This document shows positions 10,883 through 21,035 of a stretch of 64,000 nucleotides of DNA, in pieces. Origin of the DNA: Bryum argenteum (taxonomy: Eukaryota; Streptophyta; Bryopsida; Bryales; Bryaceae); assembly GCA_037043015.1 (NCBI GenBank), contig CM073321.1, forward strand, positions 43,234,420-43,298,419. Reading direction: 5' to 3'. The notes beneath the pieces are model-generated. The model was not told where the DNA came from. It saw only the letters and a list, made by a program, of their open reading frames with translations, and made no database searches. The translations under genes were made by a program, and so were the position numbers. The first letter of the stretch is position 1. Each line of letters starts with the position of its first letter.

Positions 10883-12089
10883 GCTCTATTGATTTGCGAA
10901 GTGTTCCGAATGTTTGTGTGTCTCATGACGTCCCCCCTATGGAAGACACTAGTCCTTTAAGTCCGTTTCATGGTGAGCCAAGTAACACGCGGCAAGATGA
11001 TCACAATGAAGGTCACATTCCGAATTCAATCCTACTCGAGGTTCACATTCCTCTTCCATCCTCGACCGCTGTACGTGATTCACAAACAGCTGAAACTCAA
11101 TCAGAGACGCCGGTAAGCTGCTCCTTTTCCAAAATCTCATTCAATCCTTTCTTTATTAGTTCGGTGTGATCGCATTGTTTGGATTTGGGATTTCTTAGTG
11201 TTATAGAAATGGTCAGTCTCGAAATGTCGCGGTGTAGTACTTAACTGTATACACATTTGTCTGCCCCCCTTCTGAACAGGGGATGAGTCATGCGCACAAT
11301 CCGGTAGTTGCAGCCGTGGAGGATATCCCTCGTTCTATTCCTTCAAGGGTGCCATGCAAGTGGCTCAATATCATCCTGGACTTGAACGGTATCCTCTGTG
11401 TCTGCAAGGAGAGGAGATTCATGCCAAAGGACCAAGTTTACAACATGGTCGCGAGTGCACATTCCTCTGTCCTACCCGATCCGATTGGTCCCAAGGCTGT
11501 TTTCGTTCGGCCCTTCTGCCTTGATTTCCTTCGTGACTTGAGTGAAGTTGCATACGTCTCCGTATGGAGTTCAATGGTGCATGGGACCACGAAGTCCATA
11601 TGTGACTACTTGTTCCGGGGTGTGCCATCCCCGTGCCTTGTTTGGGGGCAGAACTCATGTGAGCTTGTCAAGGTTCGTGGACCGCGGAATAAGCTGTCCA
11701 ACTTCAAGTTGAAGGGGACTAATAAGGATCTCTTCCTCAAACCACTAGATATGCTTTTCAATGGTCTAAACTCAAAGTTTAATGAGCATGACACGATCAT
11801 CATCAACGATAGCCGTGAGAAGCACGTTGTGAATGAACCAGAGAATGTCGTACTGCCAGTCTCGTGGTCAGAGCATGATATATCTGACAGATTCTTGGTG
11901 GACGAGCCCCTCCCTTGGATTTGACGTCTACATCGAATCCGCGGTCAGGGCTTGTTGTCTTTCTGTAGGGAAGACAACATTGGGCGTAGAATGCTCTCTG
12001 AAGAGCTCGATACTTCAGAATACGAAGAGCTTAGTAACGCCGTAGAGGCTTCTTGGAAGATAGTGCTTGATTTGGCTAGTTATCCATGA
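10883..12089 (+). CDS. FCP1/NIF-type (CTD phosphatase-like) HAD domain protein, probably without the second catalytic Asp
   Basis: Two exons are visible: 10883-11112 (acceptor CTACGCAG, donor CCG|GTAAGC) encodes a Pro/Ser/acidic leader, and 11280-12089 (acceptor CTGAACAG) encodes the domain. After MSHAHNP the protein reads WLNIILDLNGILCVCKERR, then AVFVRPFCLDFLRDLSEV, VSVWSSM, and DTIIINDSREK, which is the layout of the FCP1 homology region: nucleophile loop, R-P-x-x-x-x-F-L, V-W-S-S and the distal D-D-S loop. The nucleophile loop is D-L-N instead of D-x-D-x-T, as in some plant NIF-like proteins, so phosphatase activity is uncertain. A TGA at 11922 lies in frame and the family-like C-terminal part (LLSFCREDNIGRR) continues for about 54 codons to a second TGA at 12087. 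A first exon upstream of 10883 is not identified. Confidence 0.7.
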
Positions 12090-12336
12090 TTGCTCTCACC
12101 AGACAAGATTCAAACTTGTCATGTATATTGTGTAGATTATAATAAATGATTTCAATATTAATGTCTCCTCTCGGACTGATGTCATTTCAGAGCGGGCGTC
12201 TGACCTTTTAATTTATCGTAGTATTTGATGGTGCTAGTTCTCTCAGCATTGGTTTAACTTGAGTCGAGTTGATTTGGCTATATCATATTGCATATCATCC
12301 TTGTTGATGATTCCTCTAAAATGAATTTGTATCCAG

Positions 12337-13249
12337 GTGTCCAATTCCTTCTCGGTTTCGGACGATGATTTTGATTTCCGTTGCGCTGCTTTTGCTGATT
12401 CGATTTTGGACTACGGACAATACTCAATTTCGCAGAGTGGAATGGGCCACATAATGTACTCAGCAGCTACTGCACAATCAACTATGGACTACTCGACTAT
12501 GGCAATTGATGATGGTGTTGTGGATAGTCCTCATTTTGGCAGAAAACGACTACACTCTGCATGTTCTTCTTTCCCGTTGAAGAACCGTACCATGAAAGAC
12601 AAATCAAGTCGAGGTGGCGCTCCGCAAAGAAAGCTTTATGATGATTCTGAGTTAGTTGAGGATGCACTTCCGGTACAGGTATGACATACTTGAAGCAGTT
12701 CATTTATGAGTTTTTCTAAGTTTTTAACTTCAATCGTAGTTTGATTTACTTACATTTATCTATGTCTTTTCATGCACTTAGGCGACAACTGCAGCAGTCG
12801 TGCCCATACCGGTCATTTTCGAGTCCCCGGCACTTCGTGTACCACCCCATAAGGCATCGTCGCTGAAAATATCTCGTGGTGCGTCGACCCATTCTCTCTC
12901 TAAGCCTTGTCCATTGAAGTCTTTGGAGCCAACAGCAGAACTTGGAGACTGCGGGACGGAAGTAATGGGGCCACCTAATCCGTTTGTTGCCCACGCTGTT
13001 GATAACTCGCGTTTGCGCTTCCGTACTATGCGCTCGCCATTACACGAGGGTCACCGCCAGACTCAGTCACACGATGGATTTCAGTCCAGAGTTAGTTGTC
13101 CTCCAGTTCGCGATGCATTGGAGCAACGGATTTTAAAGCTTCAGCGATGTGAAAATTCAAGTTCGCGTTCGTCACCATCCACAGGCTACAGTCGTGGACC
13201 AGAAGTGTGGAAGGCACTAGCTGAAATTCGAAGCCGTTCGCAATTGTGA
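12337..13249 (+). CDS. Unrecognised Ser/Pro-rich protein, two phase-0 exons
   Basis: Exon 12337-12678 follows TATCCAG and ends GTACAG|GTATGA. Exon 12782-13249 follows TGCACTTAG and ends in TGA. Both are phase 0 and open throughout. The product has an acidic start (SVSDDDFDFR), a Ser/Thr/Tyr-rich middle, a basic patch and a final helix-like EQRILKLQRCE segment. Nothing matches a family I know. It could be the last exons of a longer gene that begins upstream, possibly the phosphatase-like gene by alternative splicing. Splice borders and open phase-consistent frames are the only support for it being real. Confidence 0.45.
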
Positions 13250-13577
13250 TACGGCAACAGTCTTGATATAATTTAGAGTACATTGATCGGTATGGTTCTC
13301 CATGGATAGCCCACATTCAACACCATACTGTATTGTTCTATTGGTATAGAACTATCGTATTTACCATCGTACATTCGTATCATTCATATGTAACTAGAGC
13401 TCACATATATATTTGGATGAGCATATTTCCTTTGACGTGGTCAATTCTTGTATACAATGTCTATAAATAAACATACATTCATGTATATTCTAGTCTGGCA
13501 TACAGTTATTCATCCATCTATATCTACTTTATACCATTTTTTACAGACTATTTGTATTTTTATCATTACTTCTGGGC
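13250..13577. other. AT-rich 3' flanking stretch between convergent genes
   Basis: Contains AATAAA-like words (ATAAATAAACAT at about 13463) suitable for 3' processing. No gene is seen. Confidence 0.5.
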
Positions 13578-14162
13578 CTAAACAATACTCTCATTATTGA
13601 GGGATACTCTCAAAATAATGAATATGGTGTTAACATACACATCATCAGCATCCCCATCTTTCTGATGCCTTGCTGCCGTAAGTCCTTCTCGTGGGTTTTC
13701 TGTCAATGGGGCTCTTGGAATGTCTTGCTTGGTTGGAAGAAAGAATTGAGGCAATTTTTTCATTGAGCTCCAATCCACCACTTTCTCCAATATTACCTCT
13801 GCATACATCATTTGTGCAATATAATATGAAACCTTGTTCTTGGTGACATTCTTGCCTTTATAAAGGAACCTCCACACTTCAATACATCGTTGTACAAATT
13901 CGTCATGCTTACAATAGTGCAGATTTGCAGCATTTAATTTCAAGTGCGTCTCATGTCGAAAGTGTGGAAACGACTTGCTGATGTGGCACCACGCGATGTA
14001 ATTCTTCATTGTTGTCTGACTCCACACACCCTCTTCGGTCTCCCACCCCGGAAAAGCGCGTTGAGTGGCATCTTGGAGAATACGGTGATTCCTCTTCTGT
14101 GTTTTTCCTCTCTTCTTGCGTCGTTCACCGAGTACTATTTTACGTTCCGCAATTGTAGTCAT
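13578..14162 (-). CDS. Short protein made mainly of the W/H/C-rich module (WCHI family)
   Basis: An uninterrupted 194-residue frame begins MTTIAERK with a very basic N-terminus (ERRKKRGKTQKR). It then holds the module shared with the genes at 16.3 and 18.0 kb: GWETEEGVW, AWCHISKSFP, NAANLHYC, FVQRCIEVWRFLY, YAEVILEKVVDW. The spacing between these anchors is the same in all three proteins. Here the module is followed by only about 60 residues, so the gene is either a short member or a 3'-truncated copy. The conserved Trp, His and Cys residues suggest metal binding or a DNA-binding finger, but I recognise no named domain. Its upstream region (14363-14560) carries a GGCGACCGGCGGT array, like its relatives. 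Confidence 0.65.
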   Translation of the reverse strand: MTTIAERKIVLGERRKKRGKTQKRNHRILQDATQRAFPGWETEEGVWSQTTMKNYIAWCHISKSFPHFRHETHLKLNAANLHYCKHDEFVQRCIEVWRFLYKGKNVTKNKVSYYIAQMMYAEVILEKVVDWSSMKKLPQFFLPTKQDIPRAPLTENPREGLTAARHQKDGDADDVYVNTIFIILRVSLNNESIV

Positions 14163-14362
14163 TGTTACCTCCGATCACGGAAATGCCGCTATGATGTGAT
14201 GTTAGATACAAAATACCAAAAATAGTGCAGTCCACGTTGGCTGACCAATCGAGCAAGCAAGTGACAACTTTGAGTCAACACCAGACAATGCGCAACACTA
14301 CGGCACGTGGACTGAAAAGTGACGACTACGGCCAATAACGATTGTATTTAACCTCCTGTGGC

Positions 14363-14560
14363 AGGGCGACCGGCGGTGTCACGGCGACATCATTAGAGCG
14401 ACCGCCAGTCCAGTGTTTCTTGCAAGACTCGCTCCGGGGCGACCGCCGGTCCAGCTGCAGCAGACCTCCGGGGCGACCGGCGGTGCAGCTTCAGAAGAGT
14501 ATCGATCCAGCCTCATCGGAGCGCTTCGGGGCGACCGGCACTCTGTAGGGGCGACATCGC
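14363..14560. repeat. GGCGACCGCCGGT array upstream of the minus-strand WCHI gene
   Basis: Five or six copies of GGGCGACCGGCGGT or GGGCGACCGCCGGTCCAG, some degenerate, spaced about 40-50 bp. The core ACCGCCGGT is a palindrome around its central base. The array starts about 200 bp upstream of the ATG at 14162. Confidence 0.85.
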
Positions 14561-15870
14561 GAGAGCTTCTGCTCTTGTTCTTGGATCCTCTTTATGCAAT
14601 ATTCAAATTTTGAATTAACCGATTCAAGCATCTCCCCCATTCCCCCTTTCAATCCCCCTCATCCCCCCTCATCCCCCCTCATTCCCTCTCATTCCGACTC
14701 CGTTCTTACTATTTCTCATTCCCAATTAAAAATGATTCTCATGGTCATGGGCATTTTGCCAAGAGCGGTGACCATGATACATGAAAAATGTATTTAATGC
14801 TCATTGGATACTCTTGTGGTGTAATATGGATTTAGATCGATACAAGTTTAATCACAATTTACAAAATTATAATTTTCAACGTTCTCAAAATTCTAATATA
14901 AAATATTCATCAAATATTGGTTCCAAAAGTACCCTCAGTAATGGGTTGATAAGAATGTCCGCAAATCATTAGTCTTCTTGACTTCAAATATTTACCTTCA
15001 TATGGTGGTCACACATTTTTTTCTCCAAACATATAATATGTCATGATATATCACCTTTTAATTTGGTAAGCAACTATTTCTCTTAGTGCTTACTAGGTTA
15101 TATGCACTAATCCCATTCACTTGATTCTATTTCAAGACCTTATTATTTGACTTGCCAAAATTTTCAAAATCCTCCCCCCTCTCAATTTAACCAATTTCAT
15201 AATGTTAAAAACTATAAACTCATTGCAAGGATAATCTATCAGTTGGATATTGTATTCGGAGATCTTATAATTTATTAAAGGCTCTACTGATATAAAAAGA
15301 AACTAGAAATTGTTCTTGAATGTGTTGTTAGAATATGAGGTGCAGTTCTGATGCAAAAATGGTATCTTATCTAGATGCTAGAAATTGACTACCTTGGATT
15401 ACATTCTTAGATTGTAGGTATTGAATCGTTAGATTCATTAAAGTGTTTTCATGCATTGAAGAGGCTGATGCTCTATAAATGAATTCACATTTTATCACTT
15501 ATTATAAATGGTTGGGCACAATATGACTTCTTAAAATATACATCATACAAAATAATATATACCATTCATGCCTACGAAGAGGACGAGGAACTCTCACCCC
15601 ATCCTTCACCCATTCATTATTATCCATTTAGACATCTCTTGTCCATTTCATATGAATTGAATGATCATAAAATGGGAATTATGGGACCCACGATCCGAAA
15701 TTCCTACCCTATGCGTACCTTCTTAATTTTTAAACTAATACATTATAAACTATAGGGCTCTTTTATCCCTCCCCTATCCAATATTCATCCTCATCTCATG
15801 ATTCCCATCCTCGTAGGAGCTGCTATGAAACCTCATGCCCTCGCATTCAACATAAAGAGGTGAATTCCCG
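14561..15870. other. AT-rich intergenic region with a short C-rich minisatellite
   Basis: A run of about six CCCCTCATCC/CCCCTCATTC units lies at 14638-14700. The rest is AT-rich, without a recognisable gene, element end or hairpin. Confidence 0.55.
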
Positions 15871-15880
15871 ACTGGAAATA

Positions 15881-16147
15881 GGGCGACCGCCGATTCAGCG
15901 GATGGGAGAACGTCGGTCGCTAGGGCGATCGGCGATCCAGCTCATGGGCGAACGTCGGTCGCTGGGGCGATCAGCGGTCCAGCCAATGAGCGAACGTCGG
16001 TCACAAGGCGACCGCCGGTATAGCTTATGGGCGAACGTCGGTCGCTCATGGGCGAACGTCGGTTGCTGGGGCGATCGGCGGTACAGATAGGCGATAGCTA
16101 GACCGGCGGGCGACCGGCGGTGCAGATTTTGTAGACCGCCGGTCGCC
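15881..16147. repeat. 41-42 bp tandem array with GGGCGATCGGCGGTCCAG and GCGAACGTCGGTCGC
   Basis: Units start at about 15881, 15923, 15965, 16006 and 16069, each with GGGCGAyCGsCGrTyCAG followed by a second self-complementary block GCGAACGTCGGTCGC. A convergent pair, GGGCGACCGGCGGT and ACCGCCGGTCGCC, closes the array at 16108-16147. It lies about 150 bp upstream of the next gene's start. Confidence 0.88.
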
Positions 16148-16292
16148 TTATTACTGTGCTTAAGAACGCGACGGGCAGTCCATTTTCACACTTTGCGAGT
16201 CCCTCCTTTTTGCGCATTGACTAGTATCGACTTCAGTGTTGCTGCTTGCTTGCTCGTAGAGGGACTTTGAGTTTCAAATTTTTTTTTTTTGT

Positions 16293-17619
16293 ATGGAGGC
16301 ACTACCCATTGTAGCGGGTACATCCATGGTGCGCCATGACCAAGGTCGGATTGAGAAGAAGCGCATAGACATCTTGAAGAATCCTAAGAGGATGGGAGGA
16401 AGAGACGGGGCCGTGGTCTTTTGCCATATGTGAGAAATATGTGGAGTGGTGCCACATCAACAAGCACTTTCCTGTACATCGGCACAATATTCATCGGCAC
16501 AAGAATGAAGCAAACCTCCAAGAGTGCCATCATGACCTATTTAAAGCAAGATGCATATATGCTTGGCATTTGATATACGGTAACAACCATATTTTTAAAT
16601 ATGAGGTTCCCTACTTTTTGGCAAAAATGGCATATGCGGAAATGATTCTCGGGAAGGAGGTGGATTGGTGGACGCATCCACGTTTGCCTATACAAGAGAA
16701 GACCGAACCAACAGAGGTTGGAGAGACATCAAAGACTATTGAAGGAGATGGAATTGGAACTATACCTATGAGTCCTAAGGCCAACGCGGAATTTTACACA
16801 GCAGGGTCTTCTTCCGAATCCTCGGAGGATGAACACACACACGAATACGAGCTCAGTGAACTGAGTGAACCAATTGGTCCTCCAATAAATTGGATGGAGG
16901 GGATTTCCTATGAGTCAAATCCACTCCGAACAGTGGGTGGAAGATTATCCAAATTCATAGATACTTTTATCATTTTGCACAATTTCAGTATAGGAACTTG
17001 CATGCAATTGGAGGAAGTAGTGCAGCATAGAAAGGAATTGGAAGCCCTCAAAGAAAGAGCCCTTTCTGCCACTCAACCATACGATGTACAAGAAGACTGT
17101 CGGGAGATTTCGGAAAAAGTTCTAGATAGCATAGTTGACATAGAGACCATGCTTGTGCTACGAAAAGAGGCTTGTGAGAAGTTTTTGGAGAAGAAAAATT
17201 CAAACAACCTTTCCATAGAAGACTACGTAGAGTTCTGGACAGCGAAACATACTTACCTAGAAGGGGTCCTAGCTGAGAGGAGGATTCGGTTGACGGATAT
17301 TGAAGAATCTATTGCTCTAGAGGTAGATAAAGAGATGCTACGCAGTCGGGATTTGGCATTAGCGGGTAAATATGGCAAGACTCCAGAGGAAGTTGACAAA
17401 TTAAAGAGGCTGGTGAAATGGAGTGAAGACCAGAATGTAAAACTCGCAAAGCAACTACGTGTAGCTGAGGAGAATGCTCGATTCGAGGACGCATGGGCAG
17501 AGTGGGCTCATCGTAAAAATAACGCAAAAGTTGACATCAACATAAACGCAATCGACGTTGATTTGGAACCGCAACGATCACTTTTCTCAAAGGGCAAGGA
17601 AAAAGTTGAAGATTCTTAA
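16293..17619 (+). CDS. WCHI-module protein with coiled-coil tail
   Basis: The likely start is the ATG at 16293, which reads MEALPIVAG and a basic helix with DILKNPKR. From about 16385 the homologous frame (GWEEETGPW, VEWCHINKHFP, NEANLQEC, YAEMILGKEVDWW) lies one base over, so a single frame change separates start and module; the module frame is then open to 17619. The tail has an acidic Ser/Glu linker, a PINWMEG stretch and, from roughly residue 190 of that frame, long heptad-like Glu/Lys/Leu-rich segments that predict coiled coil. The module is the same as in the genes at 13.6 and 18.0 kb. No RING or kinase is present in this member. Confidence 0.6.
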
Positions 17620-18044
17620 CGTAGAGGCGATGGACTTACACCCCCAACATTCACCAAACGATATTTGATTTACGTTAATTAGGTGTAGGGAAAGTAAACG
17701 TAATTTCTTCTATGTACTTTTTCGCATACACTTTATATATGGAAGTTTGTTTTTACCTTTCATCATGCGTAAGTACGTGTTTGTGCATTGGTACAAGGGG
17801 TTGGGCGGGTTATATGGAGATGTAAGATACAATAAAAGCTTACAATGTACAATCGATAGACCACAAGCAAAGGAGTGAACCAAATACATACCATTGATTT
17901 AATAGGTGCAGAAAGTAGTACAATAGGAAATGAGATACATTATTGCAAAAAGTTGCCACTCGATAATATTATAATCAAATATAGTCCTATATAGCTAAAA
18001 CCATACGCTATGCTGGAGTGTATGGATTGACAATATCGTAATTA
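17620..18044. other. 3' flanks between convergent WCHI genes
   Basis: AT-rich sequence without open frames, lying between the 3' ends of the plus-strand gene at 16.3 kb and the minus-strand gene at 18.0 kb. ACAATAAAAGC at about 17829 is a possible plus-strand 3' processing signal. Confidence 0.5.
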
Positions 18045-20378
18045 TCATTCACTAGACTGAGGGTTGGAACATTCTCCAACAAGAAGTTTACGCTTTGCAC
18101 GAGTTCCATTGAATGGACCATCTGCATTTAAGATCAGATCTAAGACTCTAGAGTCTTTCAAGTCCTGCAAAGTCCTTCTTGTGAGGGGACTATGTACATC
18201 TAGTAAATAGTCTAGAGCTTGAGACTGGTATCGTGGCCTCCAAGTAGACTCAGCATATTGACACTCTTCCAAATCTTCCATGGAGGCATGACCTTCACCG
18301 TTGGTTACTCTCTTCCCATATTGATTCCATCGATGTCCCATTGGATGGGGCCCCCACTTGAATGTATTAGAGCTCACATCAAAATAGCCTCCAAGGCATT
18401 GGAAGAAGAACATCCGATTACCCTCATGCTGTGGACCTTGCCCGGCAAGTATTGGTGCAACTCTTAGAATCTCGTTTGGGTCAGTCTCCCAATTCAATTG
18501 GGAGCTAGGAGTACTCTTCTCGAGATCATGTTCACCTCTACGCCAACTCCAAATAAGGTCTTTACCCCAAAATCGAACCTCGTCAGTAGTCTCAGCATTG
18601 TGTTCCCAAGAAGGCGGCATATAAGTTCTTAGATTGAACATCTCGTAGAACCGCTCGTGAAAAGGCGCTTTGCATATAGCACAACGACTTTGAGTCAAAC
18701 AATGAACTAAGAGACACTGCGGATGATACATATGGACACATGAGCCTAAAGCCCATCCACCCTCAGGTCCAAATGGATTTAGGCATATGGGACACGTAGA
18801 GTGATCCAATACAAATTGCGGAGGATTGGACCACAATAATGTCCTGGATGCTACATCAACATGTGCCGACATGTGGTGTTTGAAATTCCACCCGGCCTTG
18901 CTCCAATCTACAACCTCTGTAGAAGTGTCATCTTGCATCTTGATGTCCATAATAGGAAGATTATCAAACAATGTACCCACACTCGGCCACGAGGTCATAC
19001 CGAACGTTCGTCGACCAGCTCCACTAGTAAAATTCTTATTGATCTTCTTCAGCTCCGCTGCAACTTGTCTCCCTCTGTCCACCGAAAGTATACATGCCAC
19101 CTTCCAATGGTAGTAAGTGGCTGACAACTGCTCCAAACGAGCTTGCAGTTGTTGATTTTCCTTTAGTAAGGAGTTGTATCCATCAGAGGACATGAAAGGG
19201 GGATTACGAATAGGGGGGAACAACGGTAAAGATAAAGAATCTTGAGAATCACATCGTAAATCTTCTTCTCGTTTGAGGCCTGACATATTAACAACACATG
19301 GTTGAGCTTTCACAGGACGGCGCAATGTAGGGCGTTGCGGTGACATTTCTCCAAATCCCAAGTCTTCTGTAAGGTTGAAGACAACTCTATCAACATCCGC
19401 CATGCCTAATTTCTCTACATCTCCACGAATGTTACGTGCGTGAGATAGTTCTTGCATCTTCTCGCACATGCGTGCATATTCCACGGAAAGCTGGTCCCCT
19501 TCTTTCACCTTCTCCTCATACATTGCTCGTGTTTTTTCGAGATCCGCTTGCAATCTACCTATGACGTCGTCTTTGCTCTTCAAAAGAGCTTTGAGATCAG
19601 AAGATGTGTCAAGTTCTTCCAATGGTAAGATGCAAGTACCATGGGGCTCTACTACGGGTGGATGATTACTTGCTATTGGAGGGCGAGAGCCACCTATTTC
19701 AGGAACGCGGCCATGTAAATTACGACGATGATCCGCATCAATCACAACGCTGGAGGGAGGAAGAGGTTGTTGTACTTGACGCACCGCCTTACGAGGCCGC
19801 GAACCATCTAATTCATCGTCCTCTTCCGATGTAGCACTATGATAGGCAGCCTCTTCCATAGCCTTGGTAATAAACCTCGTCACTCCCATGCCACCATTAG
19901 GAGCGTCAGAGAATCTTAGAATGCCTGTCAAAATGTCACTCGTTGACGGTCGTATTACATGCTTCCCCTCTTTGACAGTTGTCCAATCCACTCGTTTACC
20001 AAGAGCAACCTCGGCGTATACTCCACGAGCAAGAAACAATGGAACCTCGTTGCGCTCCACACATGGCATGCCATACAGGACTTGGTAAACCTCAATGCAT
20101 CGTTGTTTGAAGTTTGCGCATTCACAAAACTTAAGATTTGCCTTGTTGGTGCGCCGATGAAAATGGTGACAAGACAGAGGGAATTTCTTGTCAATGTGAC
20201 ACCATTCAATGAACCATTCGCAAGTAGCCATCGTCCACATATCTGGTTCATCTTCCCAACCTCTGAAGGCAAGCTTATTTGGATTTTGAAGCACGTGTAA
20301 TCCTTTCCGTTGTGGAGCGCCCTTCCTCTTCCTCTTCTTGTCGTTTTCTTCCTTCCTAAGTTGCCCGAGAGTAGCCAT
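18045..20378 (-). CDS. WCHI-module / coiled-coil / RING-H2 protein, candidate E3 ubiquitin ligase
   Basis: The frame is uninterrupted for about 777 residues from the ATG at 20378; a non-ATG extension of five codons exists. A basic N-terminus (KKRKRKGAPQRK) leads to the module at about residues 40-140: GWEDEPDMW, EWCHIDKKFP, NKANLKFC, FKQRCIEVYQVLY, YAEVALGKRVDW. A disordered acidic linker and two coiled-coil stretches (about 265-330 and 415-470) follow. At about 525-570 comes a RING-H2 finger: CPIC, then a 14-residue loop, C-V-H-M-Y-H-P-Q-C, and CAIC, with all eight ligands present. The remaining 200 residues are Trp-rich and unknown. RING-H2 proteins recruit E2 enzymes, so ubiquitin transfer is a fair prediction, with the module and coiled coils as target or dimer parts. 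It is the most intact gene of the window and diverges from the kinase gene across a shared repeat array. Confidence 0.8.
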   Translation of the reverse strand: MATLGQLRKEENDKKRKRKGAPQRKGLHVLQNPNKLAFRGWEDEPDMWTMATCEWFIEWCHIDKKFPLSCHHFHRRTNKANLKFCECANFKQRCIEVYQVLYGMPCVERNEVPLFLARGVYAEVALGKRVDWTTVKEGKHVIRPSTSDILTGILRFSDAPNGGMGVTRFITKAMEEAAYHSATSEEDDELDGSRPRKAVRQVQQPLPPSSVVIDADHRRNLHGRVPEIGGSRPPIASNHPPVVEPHGTCILPLEELDTSSDLKALLKSKDDVIGRLQADLEKTRAMYEEKVKEGDQLSVEYARMCEKMQELSHARNIRGDVEKLGMADVDRVVFNLTEDLGFGEMSPQRPTLRRPVKAQPCVVNMSGLKREEDLRCDSQDSLSLPLFPPIRNPPFMSSDGYNSLLKENQQLQARLEQLSATYYHWKVACILSVDRGRQVAAELKKINKNFTSGAGRRTFGMTSWPSVGTLFDNLPIMDIKMQDDTSTEVVDWSKAGWNFKHHMSAHVDVASRTLLWSNPPQFVLDHSTCPICLNPFGPEGGWALGSCVHMYHPQCLLVHCLTQSRCAICKAPFHERFYEMFNLRTYMPPSWEHNAETTDEVRFWGKDLIWSWRRGEHDLEKSTPSSQLNWETDPNEILRVAPILAGQGPQHEGNRMFFFQCLGGYFDVSSNTFKWGPHPMGHRWNQYGKRVTNGEGHASMEDLEECQYAESTWRPRYQSQALDYLLDVHSPLTRRTLQDLKDSRVLDLILNADGPFNGTRAKRKLLVGECSNPQSSE

Positions 20379-20519
20379 GGATGAAACAGCCAAAATGGCG
20401 AATAGTTATTACCTACCCGGAACGAGCATGCAGCCAATTTAATGGATGTAAGACAACGCGCTAGGCCAGTAAACCCAAATAAGAAGTTCAGATACGATGG
20501 GGGAATATATAGGGCAACC

Positions 20520-20840
20520 TCGCGCCGGGGCGACCACAAAATCAAGGCGACCGGCGGTCCAGATAGAGGTACGATGTTGCGTGGCGACCGGCGGTTCAGT
20601 GAGGGCGCGACTGCAGGTACAGCTGTTGCGACGCAGGAGGTGGGGCGACCGCCGGTGCAGCTGTCGCGACATCGGGAGGTAGGGCGACCGCCTGTGCAGC
20701 TGTTCGCGACAGCGGGAGGTGGGGCGATCGCTAGTGCAGCTGTTCGCGACAGCGGGACGTAGGGCGATCGCCGGTGCAGCTGTTTGCGGCAGCGGGACCT
20801 GGGGCGACCGGCGGTGGGCGACTGTAGGGCGACCGCCGGT
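20520..20840. repeat. 40-bp tandem array GGGCGACCGCCGGTGCAGCTG between divergent genes
   Basis: Units at about 20642, 20681, 20721, 20761 and 20801 are spaced 39-40 bp and have the form GGGCGAyCGCCGGTGCAG, CTGTTCGCGACAGCGGGA. Earlier, looser copies start at about 20520. Each unit carries two partial palindromes: ACCGCCGGT and the CTGTTCGCGACAG block. The array fills the gap between the RING gene (start 20378, minus) and the kinase gene (start 21036, plus), so it could serve both promoters. Confidence 0.9.
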
Positions 20841-21035
20841 CTCCAAGGATATATAAACCCCAACGCGCGGGTTTGATATTACTTTTCCCCAAACCGCTAC
20901 TGAACTCTCCTCTGCCCTGTGTCCTTGCTCGTCTTAATGATGCGCACTGCCGGGTCGTCTGAGGAGTTTTTGGGGTTTGGTGCACATTGATAGCAGGGGG
21001 GAGATTTTTTGCCGGTTTTTTCAAGAAGTTCAACG

